DNA of 64,000 nucleotides from an uncultured Prevotellaceae bacterium (lineage in GTDB: Bacteria; Bacteroidota; Bacteroidia; Bacteroidales; Bacteroidaceae). The stretch lies in contig CACYQZ010000013.1 in the NCBI GenBank assembly GCA_902776665.1, positions 1 to 64,000 of the forward strand. The letters run 5' to 3'. This document shows positions 1-7,939 of the stretch, one piece after another. The notes beneath the pieces were generated by a model. It saw only the letters and a program-made list of their open reading frames with translations. It had not been told where the DNA came from and did not search any database. Within the stretch, counting starts at the first letter, position 1. Each line of letters opens with the position of its first letter. The position numbers were made by a program, and so were the translations under genes.

Positions 1-94
1 TACAAGTCAAGCTCAAGCGTTTCTAAGCCCAGAGTCAGACAGAATCATCATAAGCAAGGACTAAATCAGACAATCGAAAAATTATCTGCGGATT

Positions 95-778
95 TTAGGA
101 ATTATTAAAATTTGTGATGTCCCATATCGTGACGAGTCCGTTAAGGATCCCTTTTTGGTCGCCAGAGGAAGTGATGTAAAGCGCATCGAGGCGGCGGCCA
201 CATAGGAAGGATTCAGAAAAGATTTCTCGGATTTCATCAATAGAAGCGTTGCTTCTCACGAAGTCATAGACACCATCTTTAGAATATGCCGAAATATATT
301 TCGTAATATTCAGGAAGGTAGTGTCTTCATTGATGAGATTCACGGCACCACTATGAACCATATCAAAGATGACCGACTCACTAAAGACTCCCCAGACGGT
401 TTTATCGTAAATGATAGGAACGTAGGAGTAGGACTTCTCCTTCATGTAGGCTATTGTGGGCAACACTTTGTCGCTCATTTCTCGCTTATAAATATCCTTG
501 TATGAAATGGCGATTTGTGTAATGCTGCCCATCAATTTATTGCACAGCGATTCAAACCGAACTTTGAATTCATCTGTCAGTTCAATCAACGGTTTAGCAC
601 TACCGTTTGGGTTGTGGCTTAAGGTATTTCGAATATTTCTAAAATATCGAAGTTCCTGCTGTATAGCCCTATCATGGTGATGTTGTTCAAGTGTCTTGAC
701 ACCATCATCGCCAAACTTTGATTCAGCCCACCGCTCTAAAGTTTTGTATAGTTCGAGAAATTCAGCCGTATTATACAT
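95..778 (-). CDS. HEPN-like/CBS-domain protein downstream of hsdR
   Basis: 227 aa from the ATG at 778; an in-frame TTG lies three codons upstream. The helical N-terminal third contains RNTLSH (R50 to H55), matching the RxxxxH motif of HEPN ribonucleases, with Asn right after the Arg as in active members. Residues from about 105 on look like a CBS pair: a hydrophobic segment ending VPII followed by GVFSES, and a second ending in GLVTIWDI. CBS pairs usually bind adenosyl ligands. It lies 47 bp after hsdR on the same strand, so it is probably the last gene of the restriction operon. HEPN proteins are common toxins and abortive-infection effectors, and the anticodon nuclease PrrC, also a HEPN protein, is guarded by a type I system. 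The CBS call is firm. The HEPN call rests on one motif in a helical context, and an RNase function is inferred. Confidence 0.6.
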   Translation of the reverse strand: MYNTAEFLELYKTLERWAESKFGDDGVKTLEQHHHDRAIQQELRYFRNIRNTLSHNPNGSAKPLIELTDEFKVRFESLCNKLMGSITQIAISYKDIYKREMSDKVLPTIAYMKEKSYSYVPIIYDKTVWGVFSESVIFDMVHSGAVNLINEDTTFLNITKYISAYSKDGVYDFVRSNASIDEIREIFSESFLCGRRLDALYITSSGDQKGILNGLVTIWDITNFNNS

Positions 779-825
779 AGCTAACAAATATTAGATTACC
801 TATTTTTTTTGTTTTTTGCCATTGT

Positions 826-3771
826 TTAATGTCTTATGGAATTATATGCAGATTGGAAAATTCGATGGTTTATAAAACTTTGAAACTCAGGGTTGTCGAG
901 ATAGTTGCGCGTAAACTCTGTATTCTCATTCAACATTTGCACTGCAATCATCATCATGGATTGTCCGAATTGCTGCATAGCCGTTTCTCTGTTGCTATTA
1001 AGAACAGCATTTACAAAAGCTTCATCGGCTTTCAATCGAGCAGGCAATTCTTCAATCTGCTCTTTTGCTTTCTCGATATTGAGCCAATTGATATCATTAA
1101 ACTCATCAAGAATATCACTGAGTTTTTCCAATTGTGGATCACCTTTTCCTTTTGGCTGCCCCACAGGAATCGGCTCTATTTCCGTATCTTTATTATCAAG
1201 CTGTATTTTCAGTTCCTCGCCTTTCACTAAGCGATATTGGTCAAAATCAATCGCTTCTAACAATCCTTCTGTGAAGTCCTCCCCTTTGAGTATTGGCAAT
1301 TTTGTAACAAGCAGCATGAAATAAGTGTTTAACATCTCCCACTCTTGACTTTTATAAGGCATAACAGCAGCAATAAAAGGATAAGTTCTAAGGAAAGATT
1401 TGATACTACTTTTACATCTAATTTGGTCGTTCTCCTCCAACTCTTTGAATCGGTCAACTGACGAATTGATAATCGGGTCAATTTGTTCGCGTTCAGCACC
1501 AGACCAATATTTTTCATTCAATGCGTGAACCTCATCTTCCGTATAAATATTGGCACTTTCAATTTCCATAATGAGGTCATTGAGTTTATTGGGGTCTGTT
1601 TCTTTCGAAAGAATCGTCGTTTTGTAATACTTTTGGAAAGCTTTCTGAATAGAGTCAGCATCATTCGCGAAGTCAAGTACAAAAGTATCGCTCTTTTTGG
1701 GATGACAACGGTTAAGACGTGAAAGTGTCTGAACCGCTTTTACGTCTGTCAATACTTTGTCTACATACATCGTATGGAGTAAAGGTTGGTCGTAGCCTGT
1801 TTGGAATTTGTCGGCGACAACCAGAATACGATATGGGTCTATTTCCATATTGTCCTCGATTTCTCTTGACGGAAAATCGTTAACGTCTGCTTCTGAAACA
1901 GTTTTTCCACCATATTCTTTCGTACCTGAGAAAGCGACAATAGCTTTGTATGGACTTCTACGTTCTTCTAAAAGCCGTTTGATTTCATAAAAGAAATCGA
2001 TGGCACGAAGAATACTGCTTGTTACGACCATAGCACGTGCCTGTCCACCAATTTTTCCTTTGTCAATCACTTGAGAATGGAAGTGTTCGACGATAATTGC
2101 CGCTTTTTGCTGTATGGTTTCGGGCTGACTCTCCACGAAAGCACGAAGTTTTTTTTGAGCCTGCTTTTTTTCAAAAAGCGGATCTTCTTCTATCGCTTTC
2201 ACGATTTTGTAAAAACTATTGTAAGTGGTATAGTTTTTCAACACATCCATGATAAAGCCCTCTTCTATTGCTTGTTTCATGGTGTATTCGTGGAAAGGTT
2301 TATGGCCGATTTCTCCGTCTGGCTGTTGGAATGGAGAACCGAACATCTGCAAAGTTTTGTTCTTTGGCGTAGCGGTAAAAGCATAGTAGTTCGCGTTTTT
2401 CACCATCTGCCGTCCTTCCATGATTTGGTTTAATCGGTCTTCCAAATCCATATCATCATTTCCAGCGTTTCCGCTGAGAGCAATATTCATTTTTGCAGAG
2501 AGCGATCCGTTTTGACTGCTATGAGCCTCGTCAATGATGATGCCGAAACGCTTGTTTTTCAATTCGGTGCCAACGGCATCGAGGATAAAGGGGAATTTGT
2601 GAACAATCGTAATAATGATTTTCTTTCCACTTTCAAGATGTTGTCTCAGTTCGTCTGCGCTCTCAGCGTGTGCAATAATATTTTGTAGACGTTTAAAGGC
2701 GATAATGTTGTCTCTTATCTGTCCGTCAAGGTTTACTCTGTCAGTCACCACAATCACGCTGTCTAACACAGCCTCTGTTCCATTGAGTAATGTAACTAAT
2801 TGGTATGCAAGCCAAGTGATGGAATTAGATTTACCAGATCCTGCCGAATGTTGAATTAAGAATTTTTGTCCAACGCCCTTTTCTTTTGTTTCTTTCAGCA
2901 GTTGACGCACGACATCCAACTGGTGGTATCGAGGCCATACAGCCATTGTTTTTGTAATTTCTTTCTCTTGTTTGGTAATTGGGTCTCTTTTCCTTTTCTT
3001 TTTTACTACCACTTGCGCGTAGTTTTCTAATATGTCCGAGAGGGATTCCTTTTTCAGAATATCTTCCCAAAGGTATGCCGTGCGCACGCCATTCGGGTTC
3101 ACAGGGTTTCCTGCTCCGCCATTTACACCTTTATTGAATGGTAAGAACCACGAAGATTTACCACTCAACCAAGTACACATCTTGATGTTGTCGTCGTCAA
3201 CAGCAAAATGTACGGCGCATCGTTTCGGTGTCAAAAGAGGGTCGCGTGGGTCGCGGTCAGTTTGGTATTGCTTCACCGCATTGTCCACAGTCTGCCCTGT
3301 ATAGTGATTTTTCAATTCCGCAGTAATGATGGGCAAGCCATTCAACGAAATCATCACATCGATACTGTTGCTGTTTTCTTTGCTATAGAAAAGTTGTCGC
3401 GTGACGCAAAAGATGTTTTTGGCATACATTTCCTGCGCAGATGGATTCAGTTCAGACGGCAGTGGATAGTACATATCGAAGATTTCTGAAATAAAGCGGA
3501 AACCTTTTCTAAGCACATCCGAAACGCCACGGAGTGCCAATTGTTTGGCAAGTTCATTAAAAAATTTGCGTTCGCTCACTTCATTGGCAAAGCAAGCGGT
3601 GTTCTCCACCTTTTGCTTTTGGGTAGAGAGCAGGAAACGCTTCACACGCTCGGTATCGAGCGCATAGTCTTTGTTATAGTTGTCAGAAACGCCCTCCTCG
3701 TATTGGTGCTGGTCACGCAAGAACGAAACGAAGATGGACTCCAATTGCTTTTCGCTTGTGTTTGTTGGCAT
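826..3771 (-). CDS. hsdR: Type I restriction enzyme, R subunit (HsdR)
   Basis: 981 aa, normal for HsdR, which is the ATP-driven translocase and endonuclease subunit of a type I restriction complex (R2M2S). The N-terminal nuclease has the PD-(D/E)xK pattern with D138 and the ELK triad residues E152 and K154. The superfamily 2 motor follows, with Walker A AGSGKS (K314), the DEAH box IIIDEAH (about 411-417) and the late helicase motif QTLSRLNR near 720. All key residues are intact, so it should be active. It is read leftward after the lipoprotein gene (73 bp gap) and before the HEPN-CBS gene. Having hsdR after hsdS with an unrelated gene between them is unusual. The base composition is more AT-rich than the chromosomal genes beyond 24 kb, consistent with acquisition by transfer. 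Confidence 0.97.
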   Translation of the reverse strand: MPTNTSEKQLESIFVSFLRDQHQYEEGVSDNYNKDYALDTERVKRFLLSTQKQKVENTACFANEVSERKFFNELAKQLALRGVSDVLRKGFRFISEIFDMYYPLPSELNPSAQEMYAKNIFCVTRQLFYSKENSNSIDVMISLNGLPIITAELKNHYTGQTVDNAVKQYQTDRDPRDPLLTPKRCAVHFAVDDDNIKMCTWLSGKSSWFLPFNKGVNGGAGNPVNPNGVRTAYLWEDILKKESLSDILENYAQVVVKKKRKRDPITKQEKEITKTMAVWPRYHQLDVVRQLLKETKEKGVGQKFLIQHSAGSGKSNSITWLAYQLVTLLNGTEAVLDSVIVVTDRVNLDGQIRDNIIAFKRLQNIIAHAESADELRQHLESGKKIIITIVHKFPFILDAVGTELKNKRFGIIIDEAHSSQNGSLSAKMNIALSGNAGNDDMDLEDRLNQIMEGRQMVKNANYYAFTATPKNKTLQMFGSPFQQPDGEIGHKPFHEYTMKQAIEEGFIMDVLKNYTTYNSFYKIVKAIEEDPLFEKKQAQKKLRAFVESQPETIQQKAAIIVEHFHSQVIDKGKIGGQARAMVVTSSILRAIDFFYEIKRLLEERRSPYKAIVAFSGTKEYGGKTVSEADVNDFPSREIEDNMEIDPYRILVVADKFQTGYDQPLLHTMYVDKVLTDVKAVQTLSRLNRCHPKKSDTFVLDFANDADSIQKAFQKYYKTTILSKETDPNKLNDLIMEIESANIYTEDEVHALNEKYWSGAEREQIDPIINSSVDRFKELEENDQIRCKSSIKSFLRTYPFIAAVMPYKSQEWEMLNTYFMLLVTKLPILKGEDFTEGLLEAIDFDQYRLVKGEELKIQLDNKDTEIEPIPVGQPKGKGDPQLEKLSDILDEFNDINWLNIEKAKEQIEELPARLKADEAFVNAVLNSNRETAMQQFGQSMMMIAVQMLNENTEFTRNYLDNPEFQSFINHRIFQSAYNSIRH

Positions 3772-3844
3772 AGTTTTTATTATATTAGAATTAATGCAAT
3801 TTTACATTTCACCTTAATTTAAGGATACGCTTCAAACAAAAGAG

Positions 3845-4642
3845 TTAATATCTTTGTTTTATATGAACATGGGGATCTTTATATGCATTACATTTATCAC
3901 ACCAAACTGACTCAGATTTTCCAGTATAATTAGGAGCATATACAATTTTGTCAATATAATCATTACTTCTGTCACGGGATGTAGAACTTGAAGAACTACC
4001 TGTTCCTCCTCCTTTGGCATATGGAGTAACTGTTCCATTAGGACTGGAAACGATAGCCCCTCCAGGCCCATAAGTAGTAACATAACCATTCGAACTGACT
4101 GCATATCCACTGCCTGAAGAATTCATGATGCTATTGTAAGTTGTTGTACCTTTACCATTACAACTCTGACAACGTCCTGTCTGTAAGCACATTGCACAAG
4201 CCCAAAAGATACCCGAAGCAGGTAAATATTGACCTCCTGCCCCACCACAAGCAGGACAGATAAGATTTCCATGACAGTTAATACAAGGAGTAACTACCGT
4301 CATTTTAATAGAACCATCTTTACAAGTCTCATAATCAGCATATCCACCATTAGGCAAATCTGCTCGCCATTTTTTGGGCTCAAATTTGGGTGGGTCGGGA
4401 TTTTGTGGCTCTTCAACTTCCAAAATAGGAGATTCTTCGTCGGTTTCGACGATTTCCTCGGCTTTGACGGTTTCGTCGGATAAGGATTTATGCATTTCTT
4501 CAAGAGATGCTTTTTTTTCCAATAACCGAACCTTTTCTTTTAATTTTCCAATTTCTTCACTTTGTTCACGATTACGTGAAGAAGATTCGCACGACACCAA
4601 TAAAATGGTGGCCAAAAGAAAGAATAAATATTTAATTTTCAT
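3845..4642 (-). CDS. Lipoprotein with DnaJ-type zinc-finger motifs, between hsdS and hsdR
   Basis: 265 aa. The N-terminus is a lipoprotein signal (hydrophobic stretch ending LLVSC, Cys18). Residues 25-60 are charged and heptad-like (probable coiled coil), then an acidic, Pro-rich linker. Residues about 115-170 hold CxxC pairs like the DnaJ cysteine-rich domain: CINC, CPACGGAGG, CAMC and CQSCNGKG. A Ser/Gly-rich stretch follows, then a last pair CDKC and a His-rich end (DPHVH). It should be membrane-anchored and bind two or three zinc ions. The function is not known. It starts 12 bp after hsdS and is read with the operon, but a lipoprotein cannot belong to the cytoplasmic DNA-modifying complex, so it is either a passenger or has a separate defence role. 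Confidence 0.75.
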   Translation of the reverse strand: MKIKYLFFLLATILLVSCESSSRNREQSEEIGKLKEKVRLLEKKASLEEMHKSLSDETVKAEEIVETDEESPILEVEEPQNPDPPKFEPKKWRADLPNGGYADYETCKDGSIKMTVVTPCINCHGNLICPACGGAGGQYLPASGIFWACAMCLQTGRCQSCNGKGTTTYNSIMNSSGSGYAVSSNGYVTTYGPGGAIVSSPNGTVTPYAKGGGTGSSSSSTSRDRSNDYIDKIVYAPNYTGKSESVWCDKCNAYKDPHVHIKQRY

Positions 4643-4654
4643 AATAATAAAATT

Positions 4655-5959
4655 TTAAAATGTTTTCAAATAAGTTGCATTATCACTATTATTCTGTACT
4701 TTTACCTGTCCTGTTACGCAGTCGGCGATGAGTCGCTGTTTATATTCTTTCAAATAGTCTATCTCTGATTGTAGCTCAGAAGCAAGTTTATCTATCTTTT
4801 CACACTTCTCTTCGATGTAGGCAACAATGGCTTGTTGCTCGTCGAGAGGTGGCAAAGGTATATCCAATTTCTTTAATCCTTGCCAATTCAGATTTTGTCT
4901 CAATCCACCGCCCATACTATAAAATAGTTTTTTTATGTCATATGAGTGAAGGACATTATACAAGTACGATGGAACCATACTATCGAAAACCCCTAAACAT
5001 ACATATGCTGAAGTAACAATACCTTCCTCTTTTACCAAACCTACTCTCAAACTTTTATGATCATTCTGCAGGTCAGTCAATCGCATCACAATATTTCCCT
5101 CTTCAACTATTTGGTATGTATCAAATGATGCAGGCAGAAGCCCTTCTGTAGTATTTATATCTTTTCGTATTATTCTTCCATAGCTAAGAGATAGTAGATT
5201 TTGATGGTGTACCTCTTTGTTTGACAGATAGTGCTCATAGGATACTTGGGACAAATGCCTTATCTCCCAATGCTCTGGTATTTCCCCAATCCACGAGATA
5301 CCACTATCTTTCATCTTCGCATCAGGATTCAAGCCCTTTGTGACGGCATCGGCAATGGATTTCTGTTTCAGCTCCTGAAGCAGTTCTATCTCTTTCTCCT
5401 TATCTGCTACATAAGCATCTATCTTTTGGCACTTCTCTTCGATATAGGCAACAATGGCTTGCTGCTCGTCTTGGGGTGGAACAATAACTACTTGTTTTTT
5501 CATTTCATCAAAAGAAAGTGTTAATCTTATTCCTGTTCCCATACCATGAAATAGTTTCATGTTATCCATCGTCTTGAAGAGATAGTTATAGTATTGTGCG
5601 TTTGTATTTTTTCTCGGTCTTGCTACCACATAGGCAGATGTGATTATACCATCTGATGGAGCTATTGCAACTCTTTGAGAAACGAAGTCATAATTAAGAT
5701 TAAGTCCATTAATCATGATGTCGTCTTTTTGCAAGACAGAATATTTCACATAAGTATCTCTATATTCTTCAATATCTCCAACTTCATTCTTTGGTACGAG
5801 TGTACCATAATAGAATTTAAATGCATGGTGATATTTGAAATCAGTATTTGCCTGTACTTTTCCAGTAAATAGACTAGCTATTCGCTTTGTTTCCCAATGG
5901 CTCGGAATCTCTTTGAGCCATTGCATAGATGTGGGCTTATATGAACTATACCTCTCCAT
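4655..5959 (-). CDS. hsdS: Type I restriction enzyme, specificity subunit (HsdS)
   Basis: 434 aa with the classical two-half layout. Each half starts with a target-recognition domain (IPSHWE near residue 20, IPEHWE near 230) and ends in a conserved helical spacer (DEQQAIVAYIEEKC near 160 and again near 375). The two spacers pair to set the gap in the split DNA target, and the two recognition domains read its halves. The start ATG lies 1 bp after the hsdM stop, so translation is coupled. The spacer repeats are also near-identical in DNA (4791-4843 and 5418-5470), which would let recognition domains be exchanged by recombination. No second hsdS or recombinase is visible in the window. Confidence 0.95.
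   Translation of the reverse strand: MERYSSYKPTSMQWLKEIPSHWETKRIASLFTGKVQANTDFKYHHAFKFYYGTLVPKNEVGDIEEYRDTYVKYSVLQKDDIMINGLNLNYDFVSQRVAIAPSDGIITSAYVVARPRKNTNAQYYNYLFKTMDNMKLFHGMGTGIRLTLSFDEMKKQVVIVPPQDEQQAIVAYIEEKCQKIDAYVADKEKEIELLQELKQKSIADAVTKGLNPDAKMKDSGISWIGEIPEHWEIRHLSQVSYEHYLSNKEVHHQNLLSLSYGRIIRKDINTTEGLLPASFDTYQIVEEGNIVMRLTDLQNDHKSLRVGLVKEEGIVTSAYVCLGVFDSMVPSYLYNVLHSYDIKKLFYSMGGGLRQNLNWQGLKKLDIPLPPLDEQQAIVAYIEEKCEKIDKLASELQSEIDYLKEYKQRLIADCVTGQVKVQNNSDNATYLKTF
4791..4843. repeat. hsdS spacer repeat, copy 2 (distal)
   Basis: 53 bp that match 5418-5470 at 49 positions, in direct orientation about 627 bp apart. Both copies encode the conserved DEQQAIVAYIEEKC spacer of hsdS. A potential site for exchange of target-recognition domains. 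Confidence 0.85.
5418..5470. repeat. hsdS spacer repeat, copy 1 (central)
   Basis: Partner of 4791-4843, with four mismatches in 53 bp. It encodes the central spacer between the two target-recognition domains of hsdS. Confidence 0.85.
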
Positions 5960-5960
5960 A

Positions 5961-7817
5961 CTACTTTCCTAAGATTTCGTTCAACAATCCATCTGTGCGT
6001 TCTTCTATGCCACGAATATCTTTGCTGATTTCGTCGATAGTACGCAACTGCTTGGGCTTATAGAAATACTTGGTGAATGAGAGTTCATAGCCTGTCTCGA
6101 CACTCTTCATGTCAATGATAGCATCAGGAGAGTATGGTTTGATTTCATTCTCAAAGAAACCTTCTATACCTCCTTCATAGCGGAAAGGTACGATTTCCAC
6201 ATCCTTGCTCTTTTTGTCAATCACAGGCTCACCTTTCTTCATGACGATGTTGCCCTGTTCGTCACGTTGTGGTTGATACACCTTCACACTCCAGTAACCA
6301 AACTCGTTGTTGGGGAATATCTTGCTTTGGGGTGTCTCTTTGAAGTCCATCAACAATTGCAAGATTTTTGCTCGGTCAGCCTCATTGGTCTCGCAGTTCT
6401 TCTCACCTAAGTTCTTACGCAAAGGCGTTTTTATCTCAGTAGCATCAATGAGCTGCACAAAGCCCTTTCGACGCTCCTCCTTGCGGTTGGTGACGACCCA
6501 AATATAGGTGCCGATACCTGCGTTATAGAAATCCTTTTCAGGCATAGCGATGATGGCTTCAAGGAGGTCGTTCTCTAAGATGTACTGACGTAAGTTGCTT
6601 GCTCCGCTACCTGCATCACCAGTGAAGAGTGAGGAACCATTATGTACTTCTACGATACGAGTGCCTAAAGCAGTATCTTCTCTCATGCGAGAAAGATTGT
6701 TAGCCAAGAATAGCATTTGACAGTCGCTGATATCAGGGATAAAAGAAATCTCTTCTTCCTTGTGAACTATTTGGAAACGGCTATCATAGAATTTTTTCTT
6801 ATCTTTTTCTGCCAAGCCTCGCTTCTTTAAGTCTTCTTTCCAAGGAGTGCCGAAAGGAGGATTGGAGATACAGAAATCAAATGTTTCGCCAGCATGTCCA
6901 TCTCGTGAAATAGTGCTATCGAAAGCAATGAATTCCCTTTGTTGTGTACCAAATGGATATTGGAAAGACTTGATGTTTCCAGAAATCATCAAGTCAGCCT
7001 TACATGTAGCATACGTTTCTGGCTGTATTTCTTGCCCAAAGATATTCACTACTACACGTTTGTCCAAATTCTTTGCGATTTCTTGAATTCTATCTTGAGC
7101 GATGGTAAGGATACCACCGGTACCACAAGCTCCATCATAGATGCTATAAGTATTGTCAGTTATTTTATCGGCAACAGGCAGAACGGCAATGTCAGCAAGA
7201 AGTTTGACATAATCACGAGGCGTAAAGTGTTCACCCGCTTCCGTCACATTATTTTCTTCATTGAATTTACGAAGTAGTTCTTCGAATATCGTACCCATTG
7301 TATGGTTGTCGAGAGCGGGGAGCCTAACTAAGCCTTCATCATCGAGAACAGGTTTGTTAGAAAGGTTAATCTTATCATCTGTGAATTTCTCGATGATGCT
7401 GCCCAATCGCTCAGCTTCAGTAAGGTTATCCACCATCTGACGCAAATGGAATTTGTCAAGAATATCCTGCACGTCTTTACTAAAGCCATTTAGGTAATCT
7501 ATAAAATTCATTTTTAAACGGAGTGGGTCAATCTCACTCTTCAATGATTTCATAGTGAATTTCGATGTATTGTAGAACGGATAGCCAGTTACATTATAAA
7601 GAATGGGGTCTTGATTCTGAATGTTATTCTTATCGAGCATTTCCTTTTGCGCTAAAAGAGTCTCTTTTGTCGGCTCCAATAAAACGTCAATACGTCGAAG
7701 CACCATCATTGGCATAATGATTTTCTTGTATTCGCCCTTTTCAAAAGCATAGACTAAAACATCTGTAGCAATGTTCCAGATGAATGAAAACAGTTTGTTG
7801 TAGTGAGATTGATTCAT
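5961..7817 (-). CDS. hsdM: Type I restriction enzyme, N6-adenine methyltransferase subunit (HsdM)
   Basis: 618 aa from the ATG at 7817, starting MNQSHYNKLF. A longer in-frame start at 7850 is rejected because it lies inside the promoter -7 box. An N-terminal HsdM helical domain (about 1-160) precedes the methyltransferase domain, with the SAM-binding motif DGACGTGG (from D228) and the catalytic motif NPPF (N319-F322), the signature of N6-adenine methylation. With HsdS it protects self DNA and forms the core of the restriction complex. It is the first gene of the leftward operon hsdM-hsdS-lipoprotein-hsdR-HEPN/CBS. The C-terminal part includes a basic stretch after residue 500, as in other family members. 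No defects are seen. Confidence 0.97.
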   Translation of the reverse strand: MNQSHYNKLFSFIWNIATDVLVYAFEKGEYKKIIMPMMVLRRIDVLLEPTKETLLAQKEMLDKNNIQNQDPILYNVTGYPFYNTSKFTMKSLKSEIDPLRLKMNFIDYLNGFSKDVQDILDKFHLRQMVDNLTEAERLGSIIEKFTDDKINLSNKPVLDDEGLVRLPALDNHTMGTIFEELLRKFNEENNVTEAGEHFTPRDYVKLLADIAVLPVADKITDNTYSIYDGACGTGGILTIAQDRIQEIAKNLDKRVVVNIFGQEIQPETYATCKADLMISGNIKSFQYPFGTQQREFIAFDSTISRDGHAGETFDFCISNPPFGTPWKEDLKKRGLAEKDKKKFYDSRFQIVHKEEEISFIPDISDCQMLFLANNLSRMREDTALGTRIVEVHNGSSLFTGDAGSGASNLRQYILENDLLEAIIAMPEKDFYNAGIGTYIWVVTNRKEERRKGFVQLIDATEIKTPLRKNLGEKNCETNEADRAKILQLLMDFKETPQSKIFPNNEFGYWSVKVYQPQRDEQGNIVMKKGEPVIDKKSKDVEIVPFRYEGGIEGFFENEIKPYSPDAIIDMKSVETGYELSFTKYFYKPKQLRTIDEISKDIRGIEERTDGLLNEILGK

Positions 7818-7847
7818 GCTGAAAAATTTTAAGTTACATACAAGGCA

Positions 7848-7855
7848 CAAAGATA
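7848..7855 (-). promoter_or_regulatory. -7 box of the hsd operon
   Basis: TATCTTTG on the minus strand, matching the Bacteroidetes TAnnTTTG -7 consensus, about 30 bp before the hsdM ATG. The (TTAG)3 motif at 7874-7888 lies just upstream. Confidence 0.75.
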
Positions 7856-7873
7856 CGATTTTTTTCGGAAAAA

Positions 7874-7888
7874 GTTAGTTAGTTAGCC
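7874..7888. repeat. (TTAG)3 motif, left copy
   Basis: GTTAGTTAGTTAGCC on the plus strand. Related motifs occur at 16467-16481 (same orientation) and 23721-23733 (inverted). It sits between the 3' end of terL and the hsd promoter, at the left edge of the phage gene block. It may be an operator or a terminal repeat. Confidence 0.5.
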
Positions 7889-7939
7889 AAAAAAATGCGG
7901 AAAAAGGAGAAAAAAGTTATTTTTGAGGACATTTTGGGA

